Source of the DNA: a virus
Strand: one strand, 5' to 3'
Length of the DNA stretch: 30,443 nt
Virus record (IMG/VR): IMGVR_UViG_3300008113_000400
Coordinates: 1 to 30,443 of that record
The notes under the pieces were generated by a model that saw nothing but the letters and a program-made list of their open reading frames with translations, had not been told where the DNA came from and searched no databases. Positions 1 to 7,584 of the stretch are shown in pieces (the stretch's first letter is position 1; the number at the start of each line of letters is the position of its first letter). Made by a program: the position numbers and the translations under genes.

Positions 1-2429
1 CCTGAAGTTCCTGATGAACCTGATGTTCCGCTAGTTCCACTAGAACCTGATGTACCGCTAGTTCCCGATGAACCTGATGTTCCTCCAGTCCCTGATGTTC
101 CTGATGAACCACTAGTGCCTGAAGTACCATCAACCCCACTTACTCCAGAAGTTCCACTAGTTCCTGATGAACCTGAAGAACCACTTGAACCTGATGTTCC
201 GTTTGTACCCGATGTTCCACTAGTTCCTGATGAACCTGAAGAACCACTTGAACCTGATGTTCCGTTAGTACCTGATGTTCCACTTGAACCTGATGTTCCG
301 TTAGTACCGCTAGTTCCTGAAGAACCTGATGTTCCGTTAGTACCGCTAGTTCCTGAAGAACCTGATGTACCACTAGTTCCTGAAGAACCTGACACACCAC
401 TAGTTCCTGATGAACCTGAAGTTCCGTTTGTTCCGCTAGTTCCTGAAGAACCAGATGTTCCGTTTGTACCTGATGTTCCACTTGAACCTGATGTTCCTGA
501 AGAACCAGACTCTCCAGCAACCATAACTTCCCAATCAGGATTAGAATCAGGCGCTGCCTGTCCTGAGGATATATTATTTACAGCAACATAAGTGATATTA
601 TTATATGAAACTACATCATTAATACCATAAGCCGTTAGATTAGTCCAACCTCCCAACCAGTTAAACCCAAGTCCTGATGTACCACTTGAGCCTGATGTAC
701 CATTAGTACCTGATGTTCCTGAGGAGCCTGATGTACCACTAGTTCCTGATGAACCTGACGTTCCATTTGTACCCGAAGTTCCTGATGAACCTGACGTTCC
801 ATTTGTACCAGAAGTTCCTGATGAACCTGAGGTACCACTAGTCCCTGAAGAACCTGACGTTCCGTTTGTACCCGAAGTTCCTGACGAACCAGAAGTTCCA
901 TTTGTTCCTGAAGTTCCTGACGAACCCGAAGTTCCATTTGTACCCGAAGTTCCTGACGAACCCGAAGTTCCGCTAGTTCCTGACGAACCCGAAGTTCCGC
1001 TAGTTCCTGATGAACCGCTAGTACCATTTGTACCTGAAGTTCCTGAAGAACCCGATGTTCCATTTGTACCTGAAGTTCCTGAAGAACCCGATGTTCCATT
1101 TGTGCCTGATGTTCCACTTGAGCCTGAAGTTCCGCTAGTTCCTGATGAGCCCGAAGTTCCATTTGTACCTGAAGTTCCTGATGAACCTGATGTTCCGCTA
1201 GTTCCTGATGAACCTGAAGTTCCACTTGAACCGTTTATACCTGAAGTACCTGATGTACCACTACTACCATCAGTTCCGCTAGTTCCTGAACTTCCAGATA
1301 TACCTGAAGTTCCACTTGAACCTGAAGTACCATTTGTACCTGAAGTTCCGCTTGAACCTGAAGTACCATTTGTTCCGTTCGTACCGCTGGTTCCTGATGA
1401 ACCTGAAGTACCATTAGTTCCATTTGTACCACTAGTTCCTGATGAACCGCTAGTTCCTGATGAGCCACCAGCAACCATCACCTCCCAATCAGGATTAGAA
1501 TCAGGTGCTGCCTGTCCTGAGGATATATTTGTTATGGCAACATAAGTAACATTATTATATGAAACTACATCATTTTCACCATAGGGTGTTACATTAGACC
1601 AACCTCCCAACCAGTTAAACCCAAGTCCTGATGTACCACTTGAACCTGATGTACCATTAGTACCTGATGTTCCTGAGGAGCCTGATGTACCACTAGTTCC
1701 TGATGAACCACTTACACCACTAGTTCCTGACGAACCACTAGTACCTGATGAACCACTTGAACCGGCAGTTGTACCCGTAAAATCCACAGTCACAACACCA
1801 TATCCTTCGTCAGTTAACTCAAAACCACTAGCAAAATTAATTAATGTTGTACCCGTTATTGTTGCGGTTTCACTACTTAAAGTTAACCTATCAACTTGAG
1901 CTTTTCTCCAAGTTGCATTATCTCTATTGTAACCACCAATACCTTCAACCGTAGACCCTGTCCATGCAGCAATAAAATCCCTACCCTCTTGAGACCTTCC
2001 GTTTACAACCGTACTATAATCCGAAACTGTTATCGCAGAACTACCTGTCAAACCCGTAACAGAATTCCACAAAGCATCATAATTTGGAATATGTAGTTGG
2101 TATACAGTGTCATTTTCATGAACATATACCATCATTCCCAATCTTCTTCTACCTGAAGAAATGTTGTCAGAATTTAATGTGATAAAATCTGGTAAGGATG
2201 GAGGTGAAACTCCAATATTAAGTTGTACAGGAATAGTATTTCCTGAATACTCTACAAGACCAACAGTTGCAAGTGGAATAGTGAAGTTTAAATCTGAAAG
2301 ATTATAAACTTCCATATATCCACCAACACCTAACACGGAGAAGTGAGTACCCTGCGTTGATGTTCTATCAACCGAATTTGGTAACGAAACCTGTGATGCA
2401 GTAATCGGGTTTTTGTATGGTAACGACAT
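1..2429 (-). CDS. Collagen-like tail fibre protein, C-terminus beyond window
   Basis: An open minus-strand frame starts at the ATG at 2427-2429 (MSLPYKNPITASQ...) and stays open to base 1, giving about 809 codons with no stop seen. Residues 1 to about 220 form a non-repetitive head that probably attaches or trimerises. The rest is Gly-X-Y repeat with X and Y almost always Ser, Thr or Asn (units such as GSSGTSGTNGTSG). Two nearly identical inserts of about 53 residues interrupt it. Gly-X-Y tracts in phage proteins form trimeric fibre shafts, and the position after the baseplate genes fits a tail fibre. Proline is essentially absent from the repeats, which is unusual for a collagen helix. The DNA repeats make the gene prone to recombination and assembly error. 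A TATTTAT motif precedes the start. Fibre role is a confident inference; the receptor is unknown. Confidence 0.85.
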   Translation of the reverse strand, partial: MSLPYKNPITASQVSLPNSVDRTSTQGTHFSVLGVGGYMEVYNLSDLNFTIPLATVGLVEYSGNTIPVQLNIGVSPPSLPDFITLNSDNISSGRRRLGMMVYVHENDTVYQLHIPNYDALWNSVTGLTGSSAITVSDYSTVVNGRSQEGRDFIAAWTGSTVEGIGGYNRDNATWRKAQVDRLTLSSETATITGTTLINFASGFELTDEGYGVVTVDFTGTTAGSSGSSGTSGSSGTSGVSGSSGTSGTSGSSGTSGTNGTSGSSGTSGLGFNWLGGWSNVTPYGENDVVSYNNVTYVAITNISSGQAAPDSNPDWEVMVAGGSSGTSGSSGTSGTNGTNGTSGSSGTSGTNGTNGTSGSSGTSGTNGTSGSSGTSGISGSSGTSGTDGSSGTSGTSGINGSSGTSGSSGTSGTSGSSGTSGTNGTSGSSGTSGTSGSSGTSGTNGTSGSSGTSGTNGTSGSSGTSGTNGTSGSSGTSGTSGSSGTSGTSGSSGTSGTNGTSGSSGTSGTNGTSGSSGTSGTNGTSGSSGTSGTSGSSGTSGTNGTSGSSGTSGTNGTSGSSGTSGTSGSSGTSGTNGTSGSSGTSGLGFNWLGGWTNLTAYGINDVVSYNNITYVAVNNISSGQAAPDSNPDWEVMVAGESGSSGTSGSSGTSGTNGTSGSSGTSGTNGTSGSSGTSGVSGSSGTSGTSGSSGTSGTNGTSGSSGTSGTNGTSGSSGTSGTNGTSGSSGSSGSSGTSGTSGTNGTSGSSGSSGSSGTSGTSGVSGVDGTSGTSGSSGTSGTGGTSGSSGTSGTSGSSGTSGTSGSSGTS
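513..676 (-). repeat. Carbohydrate-binding-like insert, copy 2
   Basis: This is the second copy, in protein order, of a module of about 53 residues inside the collagen-like fibre. It reads roughly GFNWLGGW...AYGINDVVSYNN..YVA...P.S.PDWEVMV. The W...Y...D.V.Y....Y.A......P......W spacing resembles the small aromatic-rich modules (CBM5/12-like) often inserted into phage collagen-like proteins. It lies exactly 954 bases from the other copy and differs by scattered substitutions. Sugar binding is inferred from the pattern only. Confidence 0.6.
1467..1630 (-). repeat. Carbohydrate-binding-like insert, copy 1
   Basis: First copy, in protein order, of the insert within the collagen-like fibre, bounded on both sides by Gly-Ser-Ser-Gly-Thr repeats. 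It reads GFNWLGGWSNVTPYGEND followed by VVSYNNVTYVAITN and ends near PDWEVMVAGG. The aromatic spacing matches the copy at 513-676, and the two DNA copies are alike except for scattered changes, so the module was duplicated fairly recently or is kept similar by recombination. Confidence 0.6.
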
Positions 2430-2446
2430 TAGTTTTTTATTTTCTT

Positions 2447-2453
2447 ATAAATA
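2447..2453 (-). promoter_or_regulatory. TATTTAT motif upstream of the collagen-like fibre gene
   Basis: The coding strand reads AATATTTATAAGAAAAT, with 17 bases between the motif and the ATG. It is one of six such motifs found before late genes. It could be a late-promoter core or an AT-rich translation element. On the opposite strand it matches the T4 late-promoter core ATAAATA. Confidence 0.45.
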
Positions 2454-2462
2454 TTATTGTTT

Positions 2463-3509
2463 TTAAGCATGGGTATCTCCTTTAAAATAAAGTGGACTAG
2501 CAAGAGGTAAACTACCTATTGATGGTGGAATAATTGCCGCTCCTGTTATCCAAAGAACTCTATAAACACCAGCAGGTATTGCACATCCACTTGGGACAGT
2601 AACATTAATTGTTGCCAGTGATGGGTCAGATATCACACCATTACCAATATTTGTTGAGCAAGGGGTACCGTCACCTATGTTAACTGTCATATTTGACATT
2701 GAACCTCCAACACCCGCAAGAGGTATCCAAATAGAATAGAAATATTTTATATTTGGATTAATCTCAGAAGTTGCAACCTCAACAGTACCAAAAGTATATT
2801 GGTCTTGTGGGCAACCAAAAGTATCAACTCCTGAACCCGCCGATTGTCTGATAGGACCGTTAAAGTTAACAACATTAGTTATGAAATTACCATTCGAACC
2901 AGTCCACCCTGAGTATTGAACATATAGGTTCATATCGGAAGCAAAACTTGTTGTTCCTGGAATTCCACTATTAAAGTATCCAAAGAACGCTCCCGCACCC
3001 GCATTAATCATATATTGACCTAAAGCAAGTGCCGATGTTCCATCTTGAGGTTCAGGTAATAAGTAACCAGAATATAGCGAACCTGTTGAAGAAGGTGTAA
3101 CTGTTGGTGTTGGTGTTGTGGTTGGAGTTGCAGAGGAACCTGGTGTTGCGGTTGGTGAAGGCGTAATTGTGGCTGTTGGTGTATAAGTAGGTGTAACCGA
3201 AGGTGTTGGTGTAAATGTAGGAGTTACTGAAGGTGTTGGTGTTGGTGTTGCACTTGGAGTTACTGATGGTGATGGTGGAATAGTACCAAAACAAATAGTA
3301 ACTCCCGCAATCATTTCTTCTCTTGTTTGAGATGTGTAAACGGCAGTCGTTCCTGTAGAACCTGTATAAACATCAAAAGGTCCTAATGCATTACTCTGAG
3401 GTGGTATTCTTACTAAAAAACATTGGTATCCAGTTACCGTAACCTGTTGTTCAACAACGGTATCACAGCCTGAGGCACGGTTAACTACGAGAATTGTTTC
3501 TAACGACAT
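2463..3509 (-). CDS. Two-domain tail adhesin/fibre-tip protein with Pro/Thr-rich linker
   Basis: This 348-residue protein starts at ATG 3507-3509. Residues 1-77 form a small N-terminal domain, residues 78-142 are a low-complexity linker of the TPTPSVTPT type, and residues 143-348 form a Gly/Ser/Asn-rich C-terminal domain. There is no signal peptide and no membrane segment. The same type of linker occurs twice in the 1204-residue adhesin upstream, so both are probably parts of the same tail-tip apparatus. The C-terminal domain could be a receptor-binding head, but I do not recognise its family. The gene lies between the 111-aa gene and the collagen-like fibre and has its own TATTTAT motif 11 bases before the start. 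Gene call is firm; function is inferred from context. Confidence 0.75.
   Translation of the reverse strand: MSLETILVVNRASGCDTVVEQQVTVTGYQCFLVRIPPQSNALGPFDVYTGSTGTTAVYTSQTREEMIAGVTICFGTIPPSPSVTPSATPTPTPSVTPTFTPTPSVTPTYTPTATITPSPTATPGSSATPTTTPTPTVTPSSTGSLYSGYLLPEPQDGTSALALGQYMINAGAGAFFGYFNSGIPGTTSFASDMNLYVQYSGWTGSNGNFITNVVNFNGPIRQSAGSGVDTFGCPQDQYTFGTVEVATSEINPNIKYFYSIWIPLAGVGGSMSNMTVNIGDGTPCSTNIGNGVISDPSLATINVTVPSGCAIPAGVYRVLWITGAAIIPPSIGSLPLASPLYFKGDTHA
3084..3278 (-). repeat. Pro/Thr linker-coding repeat in the 348-aa protein
   Basis: Low-complexity DNA with ACACC/ACTCC-type periodicity encodes about 65 residues of the [15 protein letters not shown] kind. It joins two folded domains. Such linkers are extended and flexible, and the repeated DNA can expand, contract or recombine with the two similar linkers in the 1204-aa gene. 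Confidence 0.75.
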
Positions 3510-3520
3510 GACTTTTGATT

Positions 3521-3527
3521 ATAAATA
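3521..3527 (-). promoter_or_regulatory. TATTTAT motif upstream of the 348-aa gene
   Basis: The coding strand reads TGTATTTATAATCAAAAGTC directly before the ATG, leaving 11 bases after the motif. It belongs to the six-member set of late-gene motifs. A further copy of the 7-mer lies in the same spacer at 3569-3575, inside a weak hairpin. Confidence 0.45.
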
Positions 3528-3533
3528 CATAGG

Positions 3534-3553
3534 TATTCAACTTTCGTTGAATA
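3534..3553 (-). promoter_or_regulatory. Perfect 8-bp hairpin with GAAA tetraloop
   Basis: As minus-strand RNA this reads UAUUCAAC-GAAA-GUUGAAUA: a perfect 8-bp stem closed by a GNRA tetraloop, 24 bases before the start of the 348-aa gene. No U-tract follows, so it is not a standard intrinsic terminator. It could be an mRNA-stabilising or processing element between late genes. Confidence 0.5.
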
Positions 3554-3562
3554 AAATATGTT

Positions 3563-3579
3563 ATCTTAATAAATAAGAT
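3563..3579 (-). terminator. Weak AT-rich hairpin after the 111-aa gene
   Basis: The sequence ATCTTA / TAAGAT can form a 6-bp stem around a 5-base loop, just downstream of the 111-aa stop at 3606 and of a run of eight T residues on the coding strand. The stem is AT-only and the T-run lies before it, not after, so termination is doubtful. Confidence 0.2.
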
Positions 3580-3605
3580 TTGTAATAAAAAAAATGAATT
3601 GTTTG

Positions 3606-3941
3606 TTACGGTTCTTCCGTAATTATAACTTCGTATAAACAATCGTCTTCTGTGACAATAATATTGACAACACAATTTGCCAATTGAACCGAAATATCAA
3701 ATCCACAACCGAATGTACAGTCTAATATTTGAAATTTTTCACACCCATCATTATCAACCATAATAACCATTACAGCGGGTGCGGTATTAAATAAACTTGG
3801 TGGATAAAATCTTTCAGCAGGAGGAATTACACCCGTGTTTGTAATTGTCCCTAAAAGCGATTGATTATTGCCGTAAACGTCAGCAACGTAAACAGAAATA
3901 GGAACTGCTCCTGAAACCGCTTCTATTCTAATTTGATTCAT
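3606..3941 (-). CDS. Small late structural protein, unknown family
   Basis: This 111-residue protein starts at ATG 3939-3941 (MNQIRIEAVSGAVPISVYVA). It is rich in beta-forming residues and has five cysteines in its C-terminal half, near FQILDCTFGCGFD, LANCVV and EDDCLY. No signal peptide or membrane helix is visible. It lies between the SprB-repeat adhesin and the linker-bearing 348-aa protein, so a role in the tail-tip complex, for example as an adaptor or chaperone, is plausible but unproven. A TATTTAT motif lies 9 bases before the start. I do not recognise the family. Confidence 0.7.
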   Translation of the reverse strand: MNQIRIEAVSGAVPISVYVADVYGNNQSLLGTITNTGVIPPAERFYPPSLFNTAPAVMVIMVDNDGCEKFQILDCTFGCGFDISVQLANCVVNIIVTEDDCLYEVIITEEP

Positions 3942-3950
3942 ATTTCGACA

Positions 3951-3957
3951 ATAAATA
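3951..3957 (-). promoter_or_regulatory. TATTTAT motif upstream of the 111-aa gene
   Basis: The coding strand reads GATATTTATTGTCGAAAT followed by ATG, with 9 bases between the motif and the start. It sits in the 28-base spacer after the 1204-aa gene and is a member of the late-gene motif set. Confidence 0.45.
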
Positions 3958-3969
3958 TCAAAAAATTAA

Positions 3970-6900
3970 TTATCCTGGACAACATGGACCAGCACCACCA
4001 CAATCAAATCCAACTTGTGGATAACCTGCAATTACCTTACCATTACTATCTGTTTCCCAATATTGACATCCGTCAGATATTGGTTTAGAAATCAGTAAAC
4101 AATCCGTTGTTGTATCAACAATATACAAATCAACAGTTGACCATTGACCTGTGAATAGATAACTGTACGGATATGTTCCTCTATACCTTGTCGCAGAACC
4201 TAAACCACTTTGTACTTGGAAACAGTTTGTTGCCGCAGAACCACTATCCGCCAACATTCTACCACCATAACAGTTTCCTGATAACGTGTAGGCAAAACTA
4301 TTATTTCTACATGATGTGCAACTCGCAAAGTTTGTTCCAATATCCGTGTACCCAGGACCACTTCCCGTTGGTGTTGACGATGTTATTGTAAAACAATTTC
4401 CTTCACCATCATAATACACAAATCCCGTCTGTATTGGGAAACTTAATCTTCTAACCAATAAGTTAGTGATTGGTGGTTTAGTACCACAACAATATGTTCC
4501 ATCAACTAAAGCATAAAATTCTGAAACAGGTTCAGTTGAACTTGGAGTTACCGTAGCGGTTGGGGTTGGGGTTTTAGTTGGTGTATAAGTTGGAGTAACC
4601 GATGGTGTCACAGTGTTAGTTGGGGTTACTGTTGGAGTAACGCTATTTGTTGGTGTTACAGTCGGAGTTATCGTGTTTGTCGGAGTGTATGTTGGGGTAA
4701 CCGTTGGTGACGGTGAGATACTTGGTGTTGGTGGAACCGCATTTAAACACTCAATGTTGTAAACAATTAATAATTCAACAATAATTTCTTGTTCTGTTAT
4801 TGCACTGCCAGGATTGGCTTTGATTGTAATCTGATTTGTAAGTGGGTTTATAGTAACACTAACAATTCCCGAAATACTTTCCAACATGGATTCAATCGTG
4901 TTATACCAAAGGTTATCACTTGGTACATCAACCAAAGTATATCCTGTGTAGAATGAATTTGTTAAAACAGTATTTTGTGGTTGAACTTGAACTTTAGCAG
5001 TGAAAATCGCCTCGGTCAACACACAGTCAGTATAACCTGAAGTTAAGTCATAAAAACCATCAACAAGAATCTGATTTATTCCACACTTGGTTGGGGATAC
5101 AATGTTGAACAAATCCGAACCCATTGTATAACTTTGGACAGAGACATAAACCTTGTCACAATCGATTGTTGCCTCACGAGCCAATGAACAACCATTAGAA
5201 TCTTCAACAATTAATGTATATGTCCCACCACTCAAACCATTTACGTTAATATCTTGTGGATTACCTGAGACGTTGTCAGACCAATAAAAATTAAACGGAG
5301 GAACCCCCGATGAAATAAAGGCTGTGATTGTACCCTGACTTCCCGTACCACAAGAAGTTGAATACAAAGAGAATTCAACAGGTGGTGTAGAACCAACACT
5401 AAACGCTTTAGTAATAGAACACCCACTACCATCTGTGACAGTCATAGTGTGTTGTCCCACAGAAACATTATTAAATGTTACCACATCTAAATTACTGTCG
5501 ACGATATTTTCAATACCATCAATAGAATATGTTAATGGTAACTCAAAACCACTACCAACAGCAACATCAACTTGTCCATAAGGATTATTACAAGTTGAGT
5601 CTGTAACCCCCACTGTAAAGTCAAACTTATTGTCAGTTAAGATGGTAACTTCTTGTGTATACAAACATCCACCATTGTCTTCAACAAATACGGTGTAGTT
5701 TCCACCTGAAAGATTTGAGAACACTTCTTGTGTTTGATTACCTGTGACAATATCACTATTACCGTCAGAGTCGACCAAAGTAATTGTGTAAGGTGAAACA
5801 CCCCCAACAATATTAATTGTTATTTGTCCGTCATTGACAGAACAATAAGAATTTTGTGTTGTTACATTAACAGAGGTTATTCCATATGAACTGTTAATAG
5901 TTGTTGAGGCAACAAACTTACAAAGAGCAGCATCGGTTACTTGAATCTGATACTGTCCGTTACTTAAATTAGATAATGTGAATGTATCAGAATAACTTAT
6001 CTCAACCGTTCCTGTAGATGCAGAATAATAATACGGAACCGTTCCACCCGTGATTAAAAATGTTAGACTTCCGTTGTTGTTAAAACATGTAGGATTAACA
6101 GCTGTTATCTCCCCCAATCCAACAGGTTCCAAATTAACAATCTCGGCGGTTTCAGTTTTCTTACATCCGTAGAAATCCGTAACCTCAACCGAATATACAC
6201 CAGCAGTTAAACCTGTTATACTTGATTCCAAACTTCCATTACTCCACAAATACGTGAAAGGTGGTGTACCCGTTTGTCCCGTAACATATAGTTTTCCTAT
6301 GTTACCCGTTCCACAAGAAGCGTTTGGAACAATATACAAACCAAAATCTAACGATGAAGAATCCTCAACAATAAACGTTTGACTTGTTCCTATTCCTCCC
6401 CCACCATCAGTTGCAACAACATAATATGTTCCCGCAGACATGGATGTGAAAATAGCCTGTCCTGTGTTGGTATCAACTCGGTCAATGATTTGGTCATCCA
6501 AATCATATAAAGTGTATGTTACAACAGAGAATGATGAGTCAGAAGTTGCAGTAACAGAACCATTGTCCAATCCACAGGTTGTCGGACTTACACCCAATAT
6601 TCTAAGACACAAACATCCCGATACGGTTATGTTAATGTAAAACTCATTATTAATTGGAACAGTAGAGTCATTAGCTCTTACATTGTAAACCCCTGCAGGT
6701 AAACCCGTTTTGTAATTACCCAACCCTAACTCAGGGTCGAACCAATCAAAAGTGTATGGTGGTATTCCACCACTGGCATCAATCAATACCGCACCTAAAC
6801 CAGTCTCACAAGCCCCCGTTACATTTAAGAAATAATCAAACACACCACCGTTACCAAATGGGGGTGATGAAGACGATACAGATGGAGTTACAGTGGGGGT

Positions 6901-7584
6901 TGGTGTGATTGTTGGTGTTACTGTAGGAGTCGGAGTTACGGTGGGGGTTGGTGTAGGTGAAGGACTTGGGCAAGATGGGCAGTAACCCGAATCATCACAT
7001 CCCGCAGTTTGCACATATGAAAATGCCGGAGCCGTATCAATGTATACTGTATCACCGGTAAATCCATCAGTTGCAGTTGCACAACCTGTATAAGTACCTA
7101 AAGTTCCGGCATAATTGATGTAATAAACATTACCATCAACATAGTCATTTGACATTTCAACATCACCTCGTCTGAAACTAAATGTTGAATTGTCACAACA
7201 GTCTGTAAAAGTATAAACACAATCCGTTAAATTAGAATCAGTACACGCCCCACAGGCACCTTGTGATGTATCATTTGTAAACGGAACTACGAATGTTTGT
7301 GCCGGTGTATCGAAAGAATCCGTTCCTATGTAAGCATAACACAAACCATCTCCACTATAAATTACCGATGATATTGCAAGTTGGAATGCTGCAGTATTAA
7401 TCTCAAATGTTTTATAAACGGGGTCAGGGTCAGATAGTCCAAAACAACAACTTACAAAGTATTTGTTTGCGTAAGTTGGACATGGGTAGTTATTCTCACA
7501 CTGAGTACAGTTATCGTAAGAAGCACTATATTCAAGTTGCTGGTGGTATAAAACAACCCGCACCATGTTCATATTCACAAGCAT
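3970..7584 (-). CDS. Giant modular tail adhesin with SprB-like repeats
   Basis: The reading frame encodes 1204 residues. Order of parts: two Cys-rich units (about 42-114 and 121-205); a Pro/Thr linker (203-242); seven tandem repeats of 75-80 residues (about 250-808); a domain also found at the end of the 991-aa protein (863-947); a second Pro/Thr linker (951-1018); and a Cys-rich C-terminal region beginning with a fourth Cys-rich unit (1024-1092) and ending CCPG. The repeats carry the GG..PY.Y.WS.G / L..G.Y.V.V.D..GC pattern of SprB repeats, known from the Flavobacterium gliding adhesin. No signal peptide is seen, as expected for a virion part assembled in the cytoplasm. The listed start is uncertain: the frame overlaps the 99-aa ORF by 53 bases, and the two may be one protein separated by a frameshift. 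Receptor binding is inferred. Confidence 0.85.
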   Translation of the reverse strand: MLVNMNMVRVVLYHQQLEYSASYDNCTQCENNYPCPTYANKYFVSCCFGLSDPDPVYKTFEINTAAFQLAISSVIYSGDGLCYAYIGTDSFDTPAQTFVVPFTNDTSQGACGACTDSNLTDCVYTFTDCCDNSTFSFRRGDVEMSNDYVDGNVYYINYAGTLGTYTGCATATDGFTGDTVYIDTAPAFSYVQTAGCDDSGYCPSCPSPSPTPTPTVTPTPTVTPTITPTPTVTPSVSSSSPPFGNGGVFDYFLNVTGACETGLGAVLIDASGGIPPYTFDWFDPELGLGNYKTGLPAGVYNVRANDSTVPINNEFYINITVSGCLCLRILGVSPTTCGLDNGSVTATSDSSFSVVTYTLYDLDDQIIDRVDTNTGQAIFTSMSAGTYYVVATDGGGGIGTSQTFIVEDSSSLDFGLYIVPNASCGTGNIGKLYVTGQTGTPPFTYLWSNGSLESSITGLTAGVYSVEVTDFYGCKKTETAEIVNLEPVGLGEITAVNPTCFNNNGSLTFLITGGTVPYYYSASTGTVEISYSDTFTLSNLSNGQYQIQVTDAALCKFVASTTINSSYGITSVNVTTQNSYCSVNDGQITINIVGGVSPYTITLVDSDGNSDIVTGNQTQEVFSNLSGGNYTVFVEDNGGCLYTQEVTILTDNKFDFTVGVTDSTCNNPYGQVDVAVGSGFELPLTYSIDGIENIVDSNLDVVTFNNVSVGQHTMTVTDGSGCSITKAFSVGSTPPVEFSLYSTSCGTGSQGTITAFISSGVPPFNFYWSDNVSGNPQDINVNGLSGGTYTLIVEDSNGCSLAREATIDCDKVYVSVQSYTMGSDLFNIVSPTKCGINQILVDGFYDLTSGYTDCVLTEAIFTAKVQVQPQNTVLTNSFYTGYTLVDVPSDNLWYNTIESMLESISGIVSVTINPLTNQITIKANPGSAITEQEIIVELLIVYNIECLNAVPPTPSISPSPTVTPTYTPTNTITPTVTPTNSVTPTVTPTNTVTPSVTPTYTPTKTPTPTATVTPSSTEPVSEFYALVDGTYCCGTKPPITNLLVRRLSFPIQTGFVYYDGEGNCFTITSSTPTGSGPGYTDIGTNFASCTSCRNNSFAYTLSGNCYGGRMLADSGSAATNCFQVQSGLGSATRYRGTYPYSYLFTGQWSTVDLYIVDTTTDCLLISKPISDGCQYWETDSNGKVIAGYPQVGFDCGGAGPCCPG
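4531..4734 (-). repeat. Second Pro/Thr linker-coding repeat in the adhesin
   Basis: About 68 residues of TPTNTVTPTVTPTN-type sequence connect the domain shared with the 991-aa protein to the Cys-rich C-terminal region. The DNA repeat period is short and resembles the linkers at 3084-3278 and 6859-6978. Confidence 0.75.
5161..6837 (-). repeat. Seven tandem SprB-like domains
   Basis: Seven diverged units of 75-80 residues lie end to end within the adhesin. Each has an early Cys followed by G.(I/V/L), then a central (T/S)PP(Y/F)(T/N)(Y/F).W or related motif, then L(S/T)(A/G)G.Y.V.V.D..GC. Units 3, 5 and 7 show it best: GTPPFTYLWSNG, GGVSPYTITLVD and SGVPPFNFYWSD. The units are diverged at the DNA level, so this is an old array. 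The cysteines at matching positions suggest one disulphide or metal pair per unit. Confidence 0.8.
6859..6978 (-). repeat. First Pro/Thr linker-coding repeat in the adhesin
   Basis: About 40 residues of [17 protein letters not shown] type, running into a Ser-rich stretch, separate the N-terminal Cys-rich units from the SprB-like array. It is probably a flexible stalk. Confidence 0.75.

Noticed and set aside
140-1474. Minus-strand frames rich in Gln/His/Leu/Val (QVHQELAEHQV type) at 140-520, 635-1225 and 1235-1474
   Set aside because: They are shifted-frame readings of the same collagen repeat. Their constant relative frame shows only that the real gene has no indel.
115-1545. Proline-rich open frames on the plus strand (PEVPLVPDEPEEP type) at 115-591 and 1102-1545
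   Set aside because: They are the antisense shadow of the Gly-Ser/Thr repeats. The minus-strand frame is continuous from a good start through 2.4 kb and includes folded domains.
1-1770. Possible CRISPR or satellite array because of dense short DNA repeats
   Set aside because: There are no constant repeats with unique spacers. The periodicity is nine bases and multiples, all in one coding frame (Gly-X-Y).
1896-2096. Plus-strand frame of 66 codons opposite the fibre head, and similar plus-strand frames elsewhere
   Set aside because: They lie wholly opposite well-supported minus-strand genes and show no domain, motif or upstream signal.
3052-3675. Small frames at 3052-3294 and 3481-3675 on the minus strand
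   Set aside because: The first is a shifted reading of the Pro/Thr linker. The second runs across the spacer and parts of two real genes with poor coding character.
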